A stretch of DNA of 64,000 nt from Salinicola aestuarinus (GCF_003206645.1 NZ_PZJP01000017.1:19302-83301), one strand, 5' to 3'; positions 40,750-51,148 are shown, numbered from the stretch's first letter. Made by a program: numbers and translations. The notes: generated from the letters alone by a model not told the origin.

Positions 40750-42024
40750 ATGTCTTCATCTTCTTCCACTCGCTCCCGCCGCCTGCTGCGCTGGGCGCTG
40801 ACTGCCGTCGCACTCGTCATCGTGGCGGTCGTCGCCTACCGCTTCCTGCTCGACGATGGGGCGGATGCCTCGCCGGAGCCGGCCGATGCGGCGGCAAACG
40901 CTCGCCCGGCATCGGCGGTCGCCGCCGTCGCCGCCAGCCGCCGCGACCTGCCGATTCGACTGACGGCGCTGGGTACGGTTCGCGCGCTTGCCAGTGTGGA
41001 GGTCAGACCCCGGGTGGAGGGCGAGCTCACCGACGTCTCCTTCGAGGAAGGTCAGAGGGTCGAGAAAGGTCAGGTGCTCGCGCGGATCGATCCCCGCGAC
41101 TACGAAGCCCAGCGGGCCCAGGCGCAGGGCCAGCTCTCCCAGGATCAGGCTCAGCTCGCCTCGGCGAAAGAGGATCTCGCGCGTTACAACAAGCTGATCG
41201 ACACCAACTACGTGTCGCGGCAGGAGCTCGAGCAGCAGCGCCAACTGGTCCGTCAGTATGAGGGCACGGTGGCCAGCGATCAGGCGAGCCTCGATAGCGC
41301 CAATGTCCAGCTCGACTACACCCGGATCACTGCCCCCATTACCGGCGTCGTCGGCATCCGCAATGTCGACGCCGGCAACATCGTCCAGCTCGGCAATGAC
41401 GACCCGATCGTCACCATCACCCAGCTCGATCCGATCTCGGTGATCTTTTCGCTGCCGAGCCGCTACGTCGACACCCTGCGCACGCGCCTGGCCGAGGGCG
41501 ACCATCCTGCCGTCAGCGTGACGACCGGCAGTGGTGGCACCTATACCGGCGAGCTCACCAGCGTCGACAGCAACATCAACAGCACCACCGGGACGCTGCG
41601 AATGCGCGCAACGCTCGACAACCCCGATGGCGCGCTCTATCCCAACGCCTATGTCGACGTCAGCCTGGTGTCACAGATCCTGCGCGATCAGCTCATCGTC
41701 CCGGAGCCGGCGGTGCAGACCGGTCAGGACGGCAACTATGTCTATGTCGTCAACGCCGACGACAGCGTCAGCCAGCGCAGTGTCCAACTCGTCGCCAATC
41801 AGAATCATCAGAGCGCGATTCGCGGCGACGTGGAGCCGGGTGAGCGAGTGGTCATCGATGGCGTTGACAACCTGCGCGACGGCGCCAAGGTGCGGGTGAT
41901 CAGCGACGCCCTGCCGGGCGAGGAAGCTGACACCGGCAGCGCCACGCCAGATGACGCCGAAACGCGCAGCGGACAATCCGACAGCGCCGCAGCCAGCACC
42001 GGCAAAGACGCCAGCACCTCATGA
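40750..42024 (+). CDS. mdtA: RND efflux periplasmic adaptor, MdtA-like
   Basis: 424 residues. The N-terminal signal anchor is RLLRWALTAVALVIVAVVAYRFLL, followed by a Pro/Ala-rich spacer. The HlyD-type lipoyl halves are VEVRPRVEGELTDVSFEEGQ and ITAPITGVVGIRNVDAGNIVQLG, separated by a short coiled-coil hairpin (about 120-185). The beta-barrel domain follows, with VIFSLPSRYVDTLRTRL and LYPNAYVDVSLV. The C-terminal ~35 residues are acidic and low-complexity (EEADTGSATPDDAETRSGQ). It overlaps the first RND permease by 4 bp. The arrangement of one adaptor plus two different permeases is the MdtABC/MuxABC pattern. Confidence 0.87.
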   Translation: MSSSSSTRSRRLLRWALTAVALVIVAVVAYRFLLDDGADASPEPADAAANARPASAVAAVAASRRDLPIRLTALGTVRALASVEVRPRVEGELTDVSFEEGQRVEKGQVLARIDPRDYEAQRAQAQGQLSQDQAQLASAKEDLARYNKLIDTNYVSRQELEQQRQLVRQYEGTVASDQASLDSANVQLDYTRITAPITGVVGIRNVDAGNIVQLGNDDPIVTITQLDPISVIFSLPSRYVDTLRTRLAEGDHPAVSVTTGSGGTYTGELTSVDSNINSTTGTLRMRATLDNPDGALYPNAYVDVSLVSQILRDQLIVPEPAVQTGQDGNYVYVVNADDSVSQRSVQLVANQNHQSAIRGDVEPGERVVIDGVDNLRDGAKVRVISDALPGEEADTGSATPDDAETRSGQSDSAAASTGKDASTS

Positions 42025-45000
42025 ATCCGTCTCGCCTCTTCATCCTGCGGCCGGTCGCCACCTCGCTGATCATGCTGGCGATTCTTATCGCCGGCGCCCT
42101 GGCCTATCGCCTGCTACCGATCTCCTCACTGCCGGAGGTCGACTTCCCCACCATCCAGGTGACCACGCTCTACCCCGGCGCCGGGCCGGACGTAATGCTC
42201 TCTCACGTCACCGCCCCGCTGGAGGATCAGCTCGGCGAGATCTCCGGGCTCGAGGACATGAGTTCGACCAGCACCGGTGGCGCCTCGCTGATCACGCTGC
42301 GTTTCTCGCTGAACGCGGACCTGGGGGTGGCGGAGCAGGAGGTGCAGGCGGCACTCAATCAGGCCGAGACGCTGCTCCCCGACGATCTGCCGCGTCCGCC
42401 CAGCTACTCCAAGGTCAACCCGGCGGATACGCCCATCGTGACGCTGGCGGTCAGCTCCGACACGCTGCCGCTCACCGACGTCTACGATCTCGTTGATACG
42501 CGCATGGCGCAGCGTATCGCCCAGATCAGCGGCGTGGGTCAGGTCAAGCTGGCCGGCGGGCAGGAGCCGGCCGTCCGAATCACGGTGGACTCACGCAAGC
42601 TCGCGGCCCACGGTCTCGACATGGCAGCGGTGCGCAGCGCCGTCGACGCCGCCAACGTCAATCAGGCCAAGGGCACGATCTACGGCCCCTATCGCACCTA
42701 CACCATCGACGCCAACGACCAGCTGCTCACCGCCGAGGGCTATCGCGACCTGATTCTCGAGTCTGACGACGACAGCGTACTGCGGCTTTCCGATGTGGCA
42801 AACGTCGAGGACGGCGCCGAGAACGCCTACCTGGCCGCTTGGGCCAACCGGCGCGGCGCGATCCTGGTCGATGTGCTGCGTCAGCCCGGCGCCAACGTGG
42901 TGGGCGTTGCCGATGCGATCAAGCAGGCGCTGCCGGGTCTCGAAAACACGCTGCCGGCGTCCGTGGACGTCGACATGCTCACCGACCGCACCACGACGAT
43001 TCGCGCCGCGGTCAAGGACGTTCAGTTCGAGCTGCTGCTGGCGATCTCGCTGGTGGTCATGGTGACGTTCCTGTTTCTGCGCAACCTACCGGCGACGCTG
43101 ATCCCCAGCCTGGCCGTGCCGCTCTCGCTGGTCGGTACCTTCGGCGCCATGCACCTGGCAGGCTTCAGCCTCAACAACCTCACCCTCATGGCCCTGACCA
43201 TCGCCACCGGTTTCGTCATCGACGATGCCATCGTGGTGCTGGAGAACATCACCCGCTACGTCGAGAAAGGGGAAAAACCCCTGGCGGCCGCGCTCAAGGG
43301 CTCGCGCCAGATCGCTTTCACCATTGTCTCGCTGACCGTCTCGCTGCTCGCGGTGCTGATTCCGCTGGTCTTCATGAGCGGCGTCGTGGGCGTGCTGTTC
43401 CGCGAGTTCGCGCTGACCCTGGCGATCTCGATTCTGATCTCGGCATTCGTCTCGCTGACGCTGACGCCGATGCTCTGCGCGCGCTGGCTCAAGCATCGCC
43501 CGGACGCGGTCGGCGAAAGCGATGACGAGGCGATGGTACGCAACCGTCGGGGGCTCTTCGGCCGCGTCACCCGTGGCTATGAGCGCGCGCTCGACTGGGT
43601 GCTTCGCCATCAGACGCTGACGCTGCTGGTCGCGGCGGGCTCGCTCGCGGTGACGGCGCTGCTGTTCGTCGCCACCCCGAAGGGGCTCTTCCCGGTGCAG
43701 GACACCGGCGTGATCCGCGGCATCACCACCGCGACCCAGTCGACGTCTTTCGAGGCGATGTCGGCGCGTCAGCAACGTCTGGTCGACACGCTGCTCGACG
43801 ACCCGGCGGTCGCGAGTCTCTCCTCCAGCGTGGGCATCGACGGCACCAACACCACGCTCAATGGGGGCCGTGTGTCGATCAATCTCGCCCCGCTCGGCGA
43901 GCGCGACGATCTGGATACGGTGCTCGCTCGCCTGCGCCAGGCCGACGCGGAGATTCCCGGCCTCACGCTGGCTCTGTCGCCGGTTCAGGATCTGACCCTC
44001 GAGGACACCATCAGCCGCTATCCGTACCAGCTCGCTCTCACCCAGGGGGATCGCGACGTCCTCAACGGCGACGTCGAGCGCCTGCTGGCACGATTGCGAC
44101 AGTCACCGGCCATCGCCAGCGTGGCAAGCGACGTGCAGAACGACGGCCGCAAGCTGGCGATCACCATCGATCGCGCCCGCGCGGGACGGCTCGGCGTCAG
44201 CGTCGCCGACATTGACGATGCGCTCTACGATGCGTTCGGCCAGCGCCTGATTTCGACCATCTTCACGCAGGCGAGCCAGTACCGGGTGGTGCTCGCGGCC
44301 AACGCCGCGGATAGCAGCGGACCCGACGCGCTCGCCCGGCTCTACGTCGAGGGCGACAACGACGCCATGGTGCCGCTCTCGAGCCTGGTGACGCTCGAAG
44401 AGCGCCAGACGCCGCTCTCGCTCCAGCGTCAGAACCAGTTCCCGTCGGCGCTGATGTCGTTCGCGGTGGCGGATGGCCATTCGCTGTCACAAGCGTTCGA
44501 CGCGGTGGACAGCGCCGCGAGCGAGACGCTAAGCGATCAGACCCGTCTGGCGTATCGCGGCGCGGCGCTGGCCTACACCGACTCCACCAGCGACACGCTC
44601 TGGCTGATCCTGGCCGCGGTCGTCACCATGTACATCGTCCTCGGCGTGCTCTACGAGAGCTACGTTCATCCGCTGACCATCCTCTCGACGCTGCCCTCGG
44701 CGGCGATCGGCGCACTGCTGGCGCTCAATCTGAGCGGCAACTCGCTGGGACTCGTGGCGGTCATCGGCATCATTCTGCTGATCGGTATCGTCAAGAAGAA
44801 CGCCATCATGATGATCGACTTCGCCCTCGAGGCGCAGCGCGAGCGCGGGATGAATGCGGTCCAGGCCATCCACAGTGCGGCGCTGTTGCGTTTTCGTCCG
44901 ATCATGATGACCACCTTCGCCGCACTGCTCGGCGCGCTACCGCTGATGTTCGCCAGCGGCTACGGCGCCGAACTGCGCGTGCCGCTGGGCATGGCGATGG

Positions 45001-45170
45001 TCGGCGGGCTGGTGCTGAGCCAGTTGCTTACGCTGTTCACCACGCCGGTGATCTATCTGTTCTTCGACCGTCTGGCGACGCGTCTTGGCCGCACGCAGGA
45101 TGACGCGCCACGGCTCGAGTCGGACCCCGAGGGCGACCGCGGTGGCGAGCAGGGAGGGGCCCGGCCGTGA
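42021..45170 (+). CDS. mdtB: RND efflux permease, MdtB-like
   Basis: 1049 residues, a complete RND inner-membrane antiporter that works as a heterotrimer with its MdtC-like partner in this system. The N-terminal helix is FILRPVATSLIMLAILIAG; the TM4 relay Asp pair lies in IATGFVIDDAIVVLENITRY. LVSLTLTPMLCARWLK ends TM6 and LIGIVKKNAIMMIDFAL and FRPIMMTTFAALLGALPLM are the conserved TM10-11 stretches. It starts inside the mdtA stop (ATGA) and overlaps mdtC by 4 bp (GTGA). Known substrates of MdtABC are bile salts, novobiocin and beta-lactams; here the spectrum is unknown. Confidence 0.88.
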   Translation: MNPSRLFILRPVATSLIMLAILIAGALAYRLLPISSLPEVDFPTIQVTTLYPGAGPDVMLSHVTAPLEDQLGEISGLEDMSSTSTGGASLITLRFSLNADLGVAEQEVQAALNQAETLLPDDLPRPPSYSKVNPADTPIVTLAVSSDTLPLTDVYDLVDTRMAQRIAQISGVGQVKLAGGQEPAVRITVDSRKLAAHGLDMAAVRSAVDAANVNQAKGTIYGPYRTYTIDANDQLLTAEGYRDLILESDDDSVLRLSDVANVEDGAENAYLAAWANRRGAILVDVLRQPGANVVGVADAIKQALPGLENTLPASVDVDMLTDRTTTIRAAVKDVQFELLLAISLVVMVTFLFLRNLPATLIPSLAVPLSLVGTFGAMHLAGFSLNNLTLMALTIATGFVIDDAIVVLENITRYVEKGEKPLAAALKGSRQIAFTIVSLTVSLLAVLIPLVFMSGVVGVLFREFALTLAISILISAFVSLTLTPMLCARWLKHRPDAVGESDDEAMVRNRRGLFGRVTRGYERALDWVLRHQTLTLLVAAGSLAVTALLFVATPKGLFPVQDTGVIRGITTATQSTSFEAMSARQQRLVDTLLDDPAVASLSSSVGIDGTNTTLNGGRVSINLAPLGERDDLDTVLARLRQADAEIPGLTLALSPVQDLTLEDTISRYPYQLALTQGDRDVLNGDVERLLARLRQSPAIASVASDVQNDGRKLAITIDRARAGRLGVSVADIDDALYDAFGQRLISTIFTQASQYRVVLAANAADSSGPDALARLYVEGDNDAMVPLSSLVTLEERQTPLSLQRQNQFPSALMSFAVADGHSLSQAFDAVDSAASETLSDQTRLAYRGAALAYTDSTSDTLWLILAAVVTMYIVLGVLYESYVHPLTILSTLPSAAIGALLALNLSGNSLGLVAVIGIILLIGIVKKNAIMMIDFALEAQRERGMNAVQAIHSAALLRFRPIMMTTFAALLGALPLMFASGYGAELRVPLGMAMVGGLVLSQLLTLFTTPVIYLFFDRLATRLGRTQDDAPRLESDPEGDRGGEQGGARP

Positions 45171-48100
45171 ATGTCTCCGCCCCTTTCATCCGCCGCCCGG
45201 TCGCCACCCTTCTGCTGGCGATGGCGATCCTGCTGCTGGGGACACTGGCCTACGATCGCCTGCCGGTGGCGCCGCTGCCCAACGTCTCCTTCCCCACCAT
45301 CATGGTCACCGCGAGTCTCGCCGGGGCCAACCCGGAGACAATGGCGTCGAACGTGGCAACGCCGCTGGAGCGCTCGCTGGGCCGAATTCCCGGCATCAGC
45401 CAGATGACCTCATCGAGCAGCGACAGTGCCAGCAGCATCGTGGTGCAGTTCGATCTCGACAAGAACATCGACGTTGCCGCCCAGGAGGTCCAGGCGGCAA
45501 TCAACGATGCCCAGCCTCTCTTGCCCAGCGCCATGACCAGCCGACCGCGCTATCGCAAGCTCAATCCAGCGTCGGCCCCGGTACTGATCCTCTCGCTCAC
45601 GTCAGACACGCTGCCCACCAGCGAGCTCTATCGCCTCGCCGACCGCCAGATCGCCCCGCCCATCGCGCAGGTGCAGGGGGTCGGCGACGTCGGTGTCGGC
45701 GGCAGTTCGTCGCCGGCGATTCGCGTCGCTCTCGATCCACGCCGGCTCAACCATGCCGGCATCACCCTGGATGGCGTCGCGGGCGCCCTGCGGGCCGCGA
45801 CCACGCAGTCGCCGACCGGTTTCGTGCAGAACATCGAACATCGCTGGGAGGTCGACACCGACTCCCAACTGCTCGAGGCGAGTGACTACAGTCAGGTCGT
45901 GATCGCTCGCGACGATGACGGGTCGCTGCTGCGCCTCAGCGACGTCGCCGAAGTCACCGATGGCGTCGAGGATCGCTACAACGTCGGCTTTCAGAACCAT
46001 CTGCCGGCGGTGCTGCTGGTCGTCAGCCCTACCAGCGGCGCCAATATCATCGAGACCATCGCCGGCGTGCGCGAACGACTCGACGAGATTCGCAGCCTGC
46101 TGCCGGCCAAGGCGACGCTCAGCGTCGAACTCGACCGCGCGCCGGGGATTCGCGCCTCGCTCCATGAGACCCAGCTCACGCTGATCCTGGCGATCGTCCT
46201 GGTGGTGCTGGTGGTGTTTCTGTTCCTGCGCAATGCGCGGGCGACGATCATTCCGAGCGTGGCGATCCCGGTCTCGCTGGTCGGCACCTTCGCAATGATG
46301 TGGGTGTTAGATTTTTCGCTGGATACGCTGTCGCTGATGGCGCTGATCGTCTCCATCGGCTTTCTGGTCGACGACGCCATCGTGGTGGTGGAGAACATCG
46401 CCCGCCATATCGAGGCGGGCATGAAGCCCTTTCCCGCCGCACTCCTCGGCGCCAAGGAAGTGGGATTCACCGTCACCGCCATGAGCGTGTCGCTGGTGGC
46501 CGTGTTCATCCCGCTGCTACTGCTCGGCGGCTTCGTCGGTCGACTCTTCCACGAATTCGCCGTGACGCTGTCGCTGGCGATCATGGTCTCGCTGCTGGTG
46601 TCACTGACGCTGACGCCGATGCTCTGCGCCCGCTGGCTCAAGCCGCAGGCTCACCGCGAGCGCGAGCCGGCCTGGGAACGCGGCCTGACCAAGATCGGCC
46701 GCGGTTTCGTCAAGGCGTACGCGGTGACACTGGACATCGCCCTCAAGCATCGCCGCCTGACGCTGCTCTCGCTGCTCGCGGTGATCGTGCTCAACGGCTA
46801 TCTGTATACGGCCGTAGACAAGGGCTTCGTGCCCGATCAGGACACCGGGCGACTTCTTGGCACGATGCGCGTCGATCAGGGAATGTCATTCGATGCCGCG
46901 TCCGACAAGCTGCGCCAGGTGCGCGAACGACTCACTGCCGATCCGGCCGTCAACAGCGTGCTGGGTTTCATGGGCAGTGGTGGCCCGGGACGCGGCGGCT
47001 CGTCGGCGACCCTGTTCATTACGCTCAAGCCCGATCGTAGCGGCTCGACCCAGACGATCGGCAACCGGCTGATGGCCAGCCTCGGCGATCTGGTCGGGGT
47101 CAACACCTACATGTTTCCGCTGCAGGATATCCGCGTCGGTGGCCGCTCGAGCAGTGGCTCCGAATACGAAATCACGCTGAAAAGCGACAGCCTTGCGCTG
47201 CTCGACGAGTGGTCGCAACGCGTGGCCGAAGCGATGGAGAGCGTCGACGGTATTACCGGTATCGACAGCGACAGCCGTGGCGAGGGACAGGCGGTGAAGC
47301 TGGTGGTGGATCGCGACACGGCCTCCCGGCTAGGCGTCGAGATGAACACTATCGACTCCACGCTCGGCAGCGCCTTCGCCCAGAGCCCGGTGGTGAGCCT
47401 GTATGAGGCCGACGAGCAGCGCTATGTCGTGATGGAGGTCGCCGCGCCCTACCGGCAGACCCCAGAGGCAATCACCGAGCTCTACGTCAGCGGTCGTGAC
47501 GACGAGATGGTGCCGATCTCGGCGTTCAGCCATATCGAGCGCTCGACGCTGCCGGTCAGCGTCAATCACCAGGGGCAGTTCGCCGCCTCCACGGTCTCCT
47601 TCAACCTGGAGGACGGCGTCTCGCTCGGTGAGGCGACCGCGCGAATCCGTGACGCCGTCGACGATCTGCGCCTGCCGACCGACGTCCAGGTCGACTTCGA
47701 GGGCAGCGCCGGGCAGTTCCAGAGTGGCGTCGAGGCCATGCCCTGGCTGATTCTGGCCGCGCTGGTCACCGTCTATCTGGTGCTGGGTGTGCTCTACGAG
47801 AGTTATATCCACCCGCTGACGATTCTCTCGACGCTCCCGTCCGCCGGCGTCGGTGCGCTGCTGGCGCTGATGGCACTGGATACGCCATTCACACTGATCG
47901 CGCTGATCGGCATCATCCTGCTCATCGGGGTGGTGAAGAAGAACGCCATCATGCTGGTGGACTTCGCGGTGATCTGCGAACGCGACCACGACATGGCGCC
48001 TCTGGAGGCGATCCGCCATGCCGCGCTGGTGCGCTTTCGACCGATCATGATGACCACCCTTGCCGCGCTGCTCGGGGCAATGCCGCTGCTGCTCGGCACC

Positions 48101-48268
48101 GACGAGAACGCCGCGTTGCGCGCCCCGCTGGGAATCACCATCATTGGGGGACTGATCGTCAGTCAGATTCTGACCCTCTACACCACCCCGGTGGTCTATC
48201 TCTACCTGGACCGTCTGCACCGCCGGTTGCGGCCGCGTCGCCTGGCCGAGACCCAGCCCAGCGTCTGA
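45167..48268 (+). CDS. mdtC: RND efflux permease, MdtC-like
   Basis: 1033 residues; the second permease of the heteromeric pump. The start codon is GTG overlapping the mdtB stop. Conserved segments parallel mdtB: FIRRPVATLLLAMAILLLG at the N-terminus, VSIGFLVDDAIVVVENIARH in TM4, LTPMLCARWLKP, LIGVVKKNAIMLVDFAV and FRPIMMTTLAALLGAMPLLL. It is distinct from mdtB, so the pair is an old duplication rather than a recent copy. No TolC/OprM-like gene follows; fadE begins after 276 bp with two hairpins. The outer-membrane channel must be supplied from elsewhere. Confidence 0.88.
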   Translation: MNVSAPFIRRPVATLLLAMAILLLGTLAYDRLPVAPLPNVSFPTIMVTASLAGANPETMASNVATPLERSLGRIPGISQMTSSSSDSASSIVVQFDLDKNIDVAAQEVQAAINDAQPLLPSAMTSRPRYRKLNPASAPVLILSLTSDTLPTSELYRLADRQIAPPIAQVQGVGDVGVGGSSSPAIRVALDPRRLNHAGITLDGVAGALRAATTQSPTGFVQNIEHRWEVDTDSQLLEASDYSQVVIARDDDGSLLRLSDVAEVTDGVEDRYNVGFQNHLPAVLLVVSPTSGANIIETIAGVRERLDEIRSLLPAKATLSVELDRAPGIRASLHETQLTLILAIVLVVLVVFLFLRNARATIIPSVAIPVSLVGTFAMMWVLDFSLDTLSLMALIVSIGFLVDDAIVVVENIARHIEAGMKPFPAALLGAKEVGFTVTAMSVSLVAVFIPLLLLGGFVGRLFHEFAVTLSLAIMVSLLVSLTLTPMLCARWLKPQAHREREPAWERGLTKIGRGFVKAYAVTLDIALKHRRLTLLSLLAVIVLNGYLYTAVDKGFVPDQDTGRLLGTMRVDQGMSFDAASDKLRQVRERLTADPAVNSVLGFMGSGGPGRGGSSATLFITLKPDRSGSTQTIGNRLMASLGDLVGVNTYMFPLQDIRVGGRSSSGSEYEITLKSDSLALLDEWSQRVAEAMESVDGITGIDSDSRGEGQAVKLVVDRDTASRLGVEMNTIDSTLGSAFAQSPVVSLYEADEQRYVVMEVAAPYRQTPEAITELYVSGRDDEMVPISAFSHIERSTLPVSVNHQGQFAASTVSFNLEDGVSLGEATARIRDAVDDLRLPTDVQVDFEGSAGQFQSGVEAMPWLILAALVTVYLVLGVLYESYIHPLTILSTLPSAGVGALLALMALDTPFTLIALIGIILLIGVVKKNAIMLVDFAVICERDHDMAPLEAIRHAALVRFRPIMMTTLAALLGAMPLLLGTDENAALRAPLGITIIGGLIVSQILTLYTTPVVYLYLDRLHRRLRPRRLAETQPSV

Positions 48269-48270
48269 GC

Positions 48271-48303
48271 GGTTCAGCGCCTGCAAGCCCCTGGTGCTGA
48301 ACC
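48271..48303 (+). terminator. Hairpin after mdtC
   Basis: An 11-bp stem GGTTCAGCGCC/GGTGCTGAACC (one G-U pair) with an 11-nt loop starts two bases after the mdtC stop. No T-run follows, so termination efficiency is uncertain. Confidence 0.5.
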
Positions 48304-48321
48304 GTCTCACTATTCCCCTTC

Positions 48322-48349
48322 CCGGCCCCGGCGTTTTCGCCGCGGCCGG
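48322..48349. terminator. Second strong hairpin between mdtC and fadE
   Basis: Six plus five base pairs around one mismatch, closed by a TTTT loop (CGGCG-TTTT-CGCCG core). Very GC-rich, without a T-run. Two nearly identical 13-bp stretches CTCCTCTGACGTC follow at 48357-48369 and 48373-48385. Confidence 0.4.
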
Positions 48350-48498
48350 TGAGTGGCTCCTCTGACGTCGCTCTCCTCTGACGTCTTTCTGCACTCCCGC
48401 CGCTTTGCCCATCGCCTGAAACCGGCTTCCCGACTAGCCCAAAGGATGAGGCCATGCCCGCTAGTCACTCGACACGCATTCCGCTAGTCTGAAAGTCA

Positions 48499-48520
48499 AA
48501 TTCAAACGCTCGTCTGAATT
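48499..48520. promoter_or_regulatory. PsrA/FadR-like operator upstream of fadE
   Basis: AATTCAAACG (48499-48508), CT, CGTCTGAATT (48511-48520): 9 of 10 positions are symmetric. It fits the PsrA pattern (C/G)AAAC-N4-GTTT(G/C) with one mismatch and lies 25 bp before the fadE start. Fatty-acid-responsive repression is inferred. Confidence 0.55.
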
Positions 48521-48544
48521 GTCGTTTCCTCTCCGGAGTTCGCC

Positions 48545-51148
48545 ATGATCACACTGCTGCTTCTGGTTGCCGCCATCGTCGGCTGTCTCGTCGTCATGCG
48601 CCGAGAGGCGGGTGCGGCGCCCGCCCTGGGCGTGCTTGCCGTTCTCGGCCTGCTCGGTCTCGTCCTGGATGCCGAGGTCATCGGCGTGCTGCTGCTGATC
48701 GCTGCCATCGGCGTTGCCGTCTGCGGTCTCAAGCCGATCCGTCGGCTGTGGCTCTCGCCCAAACTGTTCGCCATGTTCAAGAAGGTCGCGCCGAAGGTCT
48801 CCGAGACCGAGCGCGTGGCGCTGGATGCCGGCACCGTCGCCTGGGACGGCGAGCTCTTCAGCGGTCGTCCCGACTGGCACAAGCTGATCGCGTTCGACAA
48901 CCCCGGCCTGACCGAGGAAGAACAAGCGTTCGTCGACCATCAGTGCTCGGTCGCCGCCGGCATGTGCAATGCCTGGGAGATTGCTCGCGAACGCGCCGAC
49001 ATGCCCGAGGCGCTGTGGGACTACCTGAAGAAGGAACGCTTCTTCGGGATGATCATCCCCAAGGCCTACGGTGGCCTCGAGTTCTCGGCCAAGGCGCAGT
49101 CCGCGGTGCTGCAGAAGCTCTCCTTCAACGAGACGCTGATGAGTACCGTCGGCGTACCCAACTCGCTAGGCCCGGGCGAGCTGCTGCTGAAATACGGCAC
49201 TGACGAGCAGAAGAACCACTACCTGCCGCGCTTGGCAGACGGCCGGGAGATCCCGTGCTTTGCGCTGACCGGTCCCCGCGCCGGCAGTGATGCCACCTCC
49301 ATTCCCGATGTCGGCATCGTCTGTCGCGGCACGTTCGAGGGCCGGGAAGTGCTGGGGCTGAAGCTCACCTTCGAGAAGCGCTGGATCACCCTCGCCCCTA
49401 TCGCCACCGTCGTCGGGCTGGCGTTTCGCATGTTCGACCCTGACAACCTGCTCGAACGCGGCGAGAGTGACATCGGCATCAGCTGTGCGCTGATTCCGCG
49501 TGACACCCAGGGCATGCAGATCGGCCGGCGCCACCATCCCATCGGCAGCCCGTTCATGAACGGTCCGATCAAGGGCGATGAGGTCTTCATTCCGCTGGAT
49601 TACCTGATCGGCGGGCTGGAGATGGCGGGCCAGGGCTGGCGCATGCTGGTCGAGTGTCTCTCCGTGGGTCGTTGCATCACCCTGCCCTCAGGCGCGGCCG
49701 GCACCGGGCGCTACGCCACCGGCTGGACCGGCGGCTTCGCCCGCATTCGTCGCCAGTTCAACCTCGCCATCGCCGACATGGAGGGGGTGCAGGAGCCGCT
49801 GGCGCGCATCGCCGCCAAGTCCTACATCTCGCAGGCGGCCGTGATGCAGACCGCCAACACCATCGACCACGGCGTCAAGCCGGCGGTGCCGTCGGCGATC
49901 CTGAAAAGTCAGTTGACCGAATTCCAGCGCGAGATCATGACCGACGCCATGGACGTCCACGGCGGCCGTACCGTGACGCTCGGACCGCGCAACTATCTGG
50001 GGATCGGCTTCAGCGCCACGCCGGTGTCGATCACCGTCGAGGGCGCCAACATCATGACCCGCAACCTGATGATCTTCGGTCAGGGCGCGATCCGCTGCCA
50101 TCCTTACGTGCTCGACGAACTGGCGGCGAAGGACAGTAACGACGCCAACGCCTTCGATGGCCTCTTCTTCCGCCACATCGGGCTGATCTTCGGCAACGCC
50201 GCCCGCGCCTTCACCGAAGCATTCGGCATCGGCAGGGCCGACGTACCGTTCGACGCCACCGCCGCGCCCTATGCCAAGGATGCCGCGCGACTCTCCTCGG
50301 CGTTCGGCCTCTGCGCCGATGCCGCGATGGCGAGCCTCGGCTCCAAGCTGAAGCAGCGCGAGATGATCTCCGCTCGCCTGGGCGACGTGCTCTCCAACCT
50401 CTACCTGCTGTCGATGGTGCTCAAGCACTGGCGCGAGACCGATCGCGTCGACGGTGAGGCTGCTCTTTTCCACTACAGCTGCCGGATGCTGCTCAACCGT
50501 GCCGAACAGGCGATGATCGATCTTTTCGACAACCTGCCCAATCGCGCGCTGGCCAACACGCTGTCGGTGGTGACGATGCCCCTCGGCCGGCGCTGGCACA
50601 AGCCGCAGGACCGGCTGACCCGCGAAATCGCGCGCGCCATCTCGACCGACAGCGCCCTGCGTCACAAGCTGACCCGCAACACCTGGAACACCTGGGAAGC
50701 GGGCCAGCAGGAAAACCCGATGGTTCGCTACGACGCCCTGCTCGCCAATGCCGAACGCGCCGAGGCAATCTACCGCACGCTGGGCAAGGCGCGCGTGAAG
50801 AAGGAGCTGCCGGAAGTGGCGTTGCACCCGGAGCAGTGGATCGATGCCGCACAGGAGTCCGGCCTGCTCAGTGAAGAGGATGCAGCCTTCATGCGCGCCC
50901 ACGAAGCCGAGGTGCTGGAGATGCTGACGGTCGACGATTTCGACTTCGACGCCTTCGCCCTGCGCCCTGCGAGCAACGAGAAAGCGCCTGCTCGAGACGC
51001 TACCGACCGTCACGGTGCCTCGACGATGCTCAGCGAGCCGGCCGAGCAGAACGCTGCAGGCCCTCAGCCCGCGCGCTCGACCCGCACATCGGAGACCGCA
51101 ACGGAGACCGATAGCGGCACCCACCGCGACGATAGCAGGGACGCCTGA
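48545..51148 (+). CDS. fadE: Acyl-CoA dehydrogenase FadE
   Basis: 867 residues, membrane-associated first enzyme of beta-oxidation (acyl-CoA to enoyl-CoA). The N-terminal ~60 residues hold two hydrophobic helices (MITLLLLVAAIVGCLVVMR; VLGLLGLVLDAEVIGVLLLI), as in the large FadE type. The dehydrogenase core begins near 120: GMIIPKAYGGLEFSA, FALTGPRAGSDATSIPDVG, GRCITLPSGAAGTGRYATG and MDVHGGRTVTLGPRNYLG. The E. coli protein has about 814 residues; here the last ~60 residues are a polar low-complexity tail. GGAG precedes the ATG at 48545. An imperfect PsrA-type palindrome sits just upstream and a bidirectional hairpin follows. Confidence 0.93.
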   Translation: MITLLLLVAAIVGCLVVMRREAGAAPALGVLAVLGLLGLVLDAEVIGVLLLIAAIGVAVCGLKPIRRLWLSPKLFAMFKKVAPKVSETERVALDAGTVAWDGELFSGRPDWHKLIAFDNPGLTEEEQAFVDHQCSVAAGMCNAWEIARERADMPEALWDYLKKERFFGMIIPKAYGGLEFSAKAQSAVLQKLSFNETLMSTVGVPNSLGPGELLLKYGTDEQKNHYLPRLADGREIPCFALTGPRAGSDATSIPDVGIVCRGTFEGREVLGLKLTFEKRWITLAPIATVVGLAFRMFDPDNLLERGESDIGISCALIPRDTQGMQIGRRHHPIGSPFMNGPIKGDEVFIPLDYLIGGLEMAGQGWRMLVECLSVGRCITLPSGAAGTGRYATGWTGGFARIRRQFNLAIADMEGVQEPLARIAAKSYISQAAVMQTANTIDHGVKPAVPSAILKSQLTEFQREIMTDAMDVHGGRTVTLGPRNYLGIGFSATPVSITVEGANIMTRNLMIFGQGAIRCHPYVLDELAAKDSNDANAFDGLFFRHIGLIFGNAARAFTEAFGIGRADVPFDATAAPYAKDAARLSSAFGLCADAAMASLGSKLKQREMISARLGDVLSNLYLLSMVLKHWRETDRVDGEAALFHYSCRMLLNRAEQAMIDLFDNLPNRALANTLSVVTMPLGRRWHKPQDRLTREIARAISTDSALRHKLTRNTWNTWEAGQQENPMVRYDALLANAERAEAIYRTLGKARVKKELPEVALHPEQWIDAAQESGLLSEEDAAFMRAHEAEVLEMLTVDDFDFDAFALRPASNEKAPARDATDRHGASTMLSEPAEQNAAGPQPARSTRTSETATETDSGTHRDDSRDA

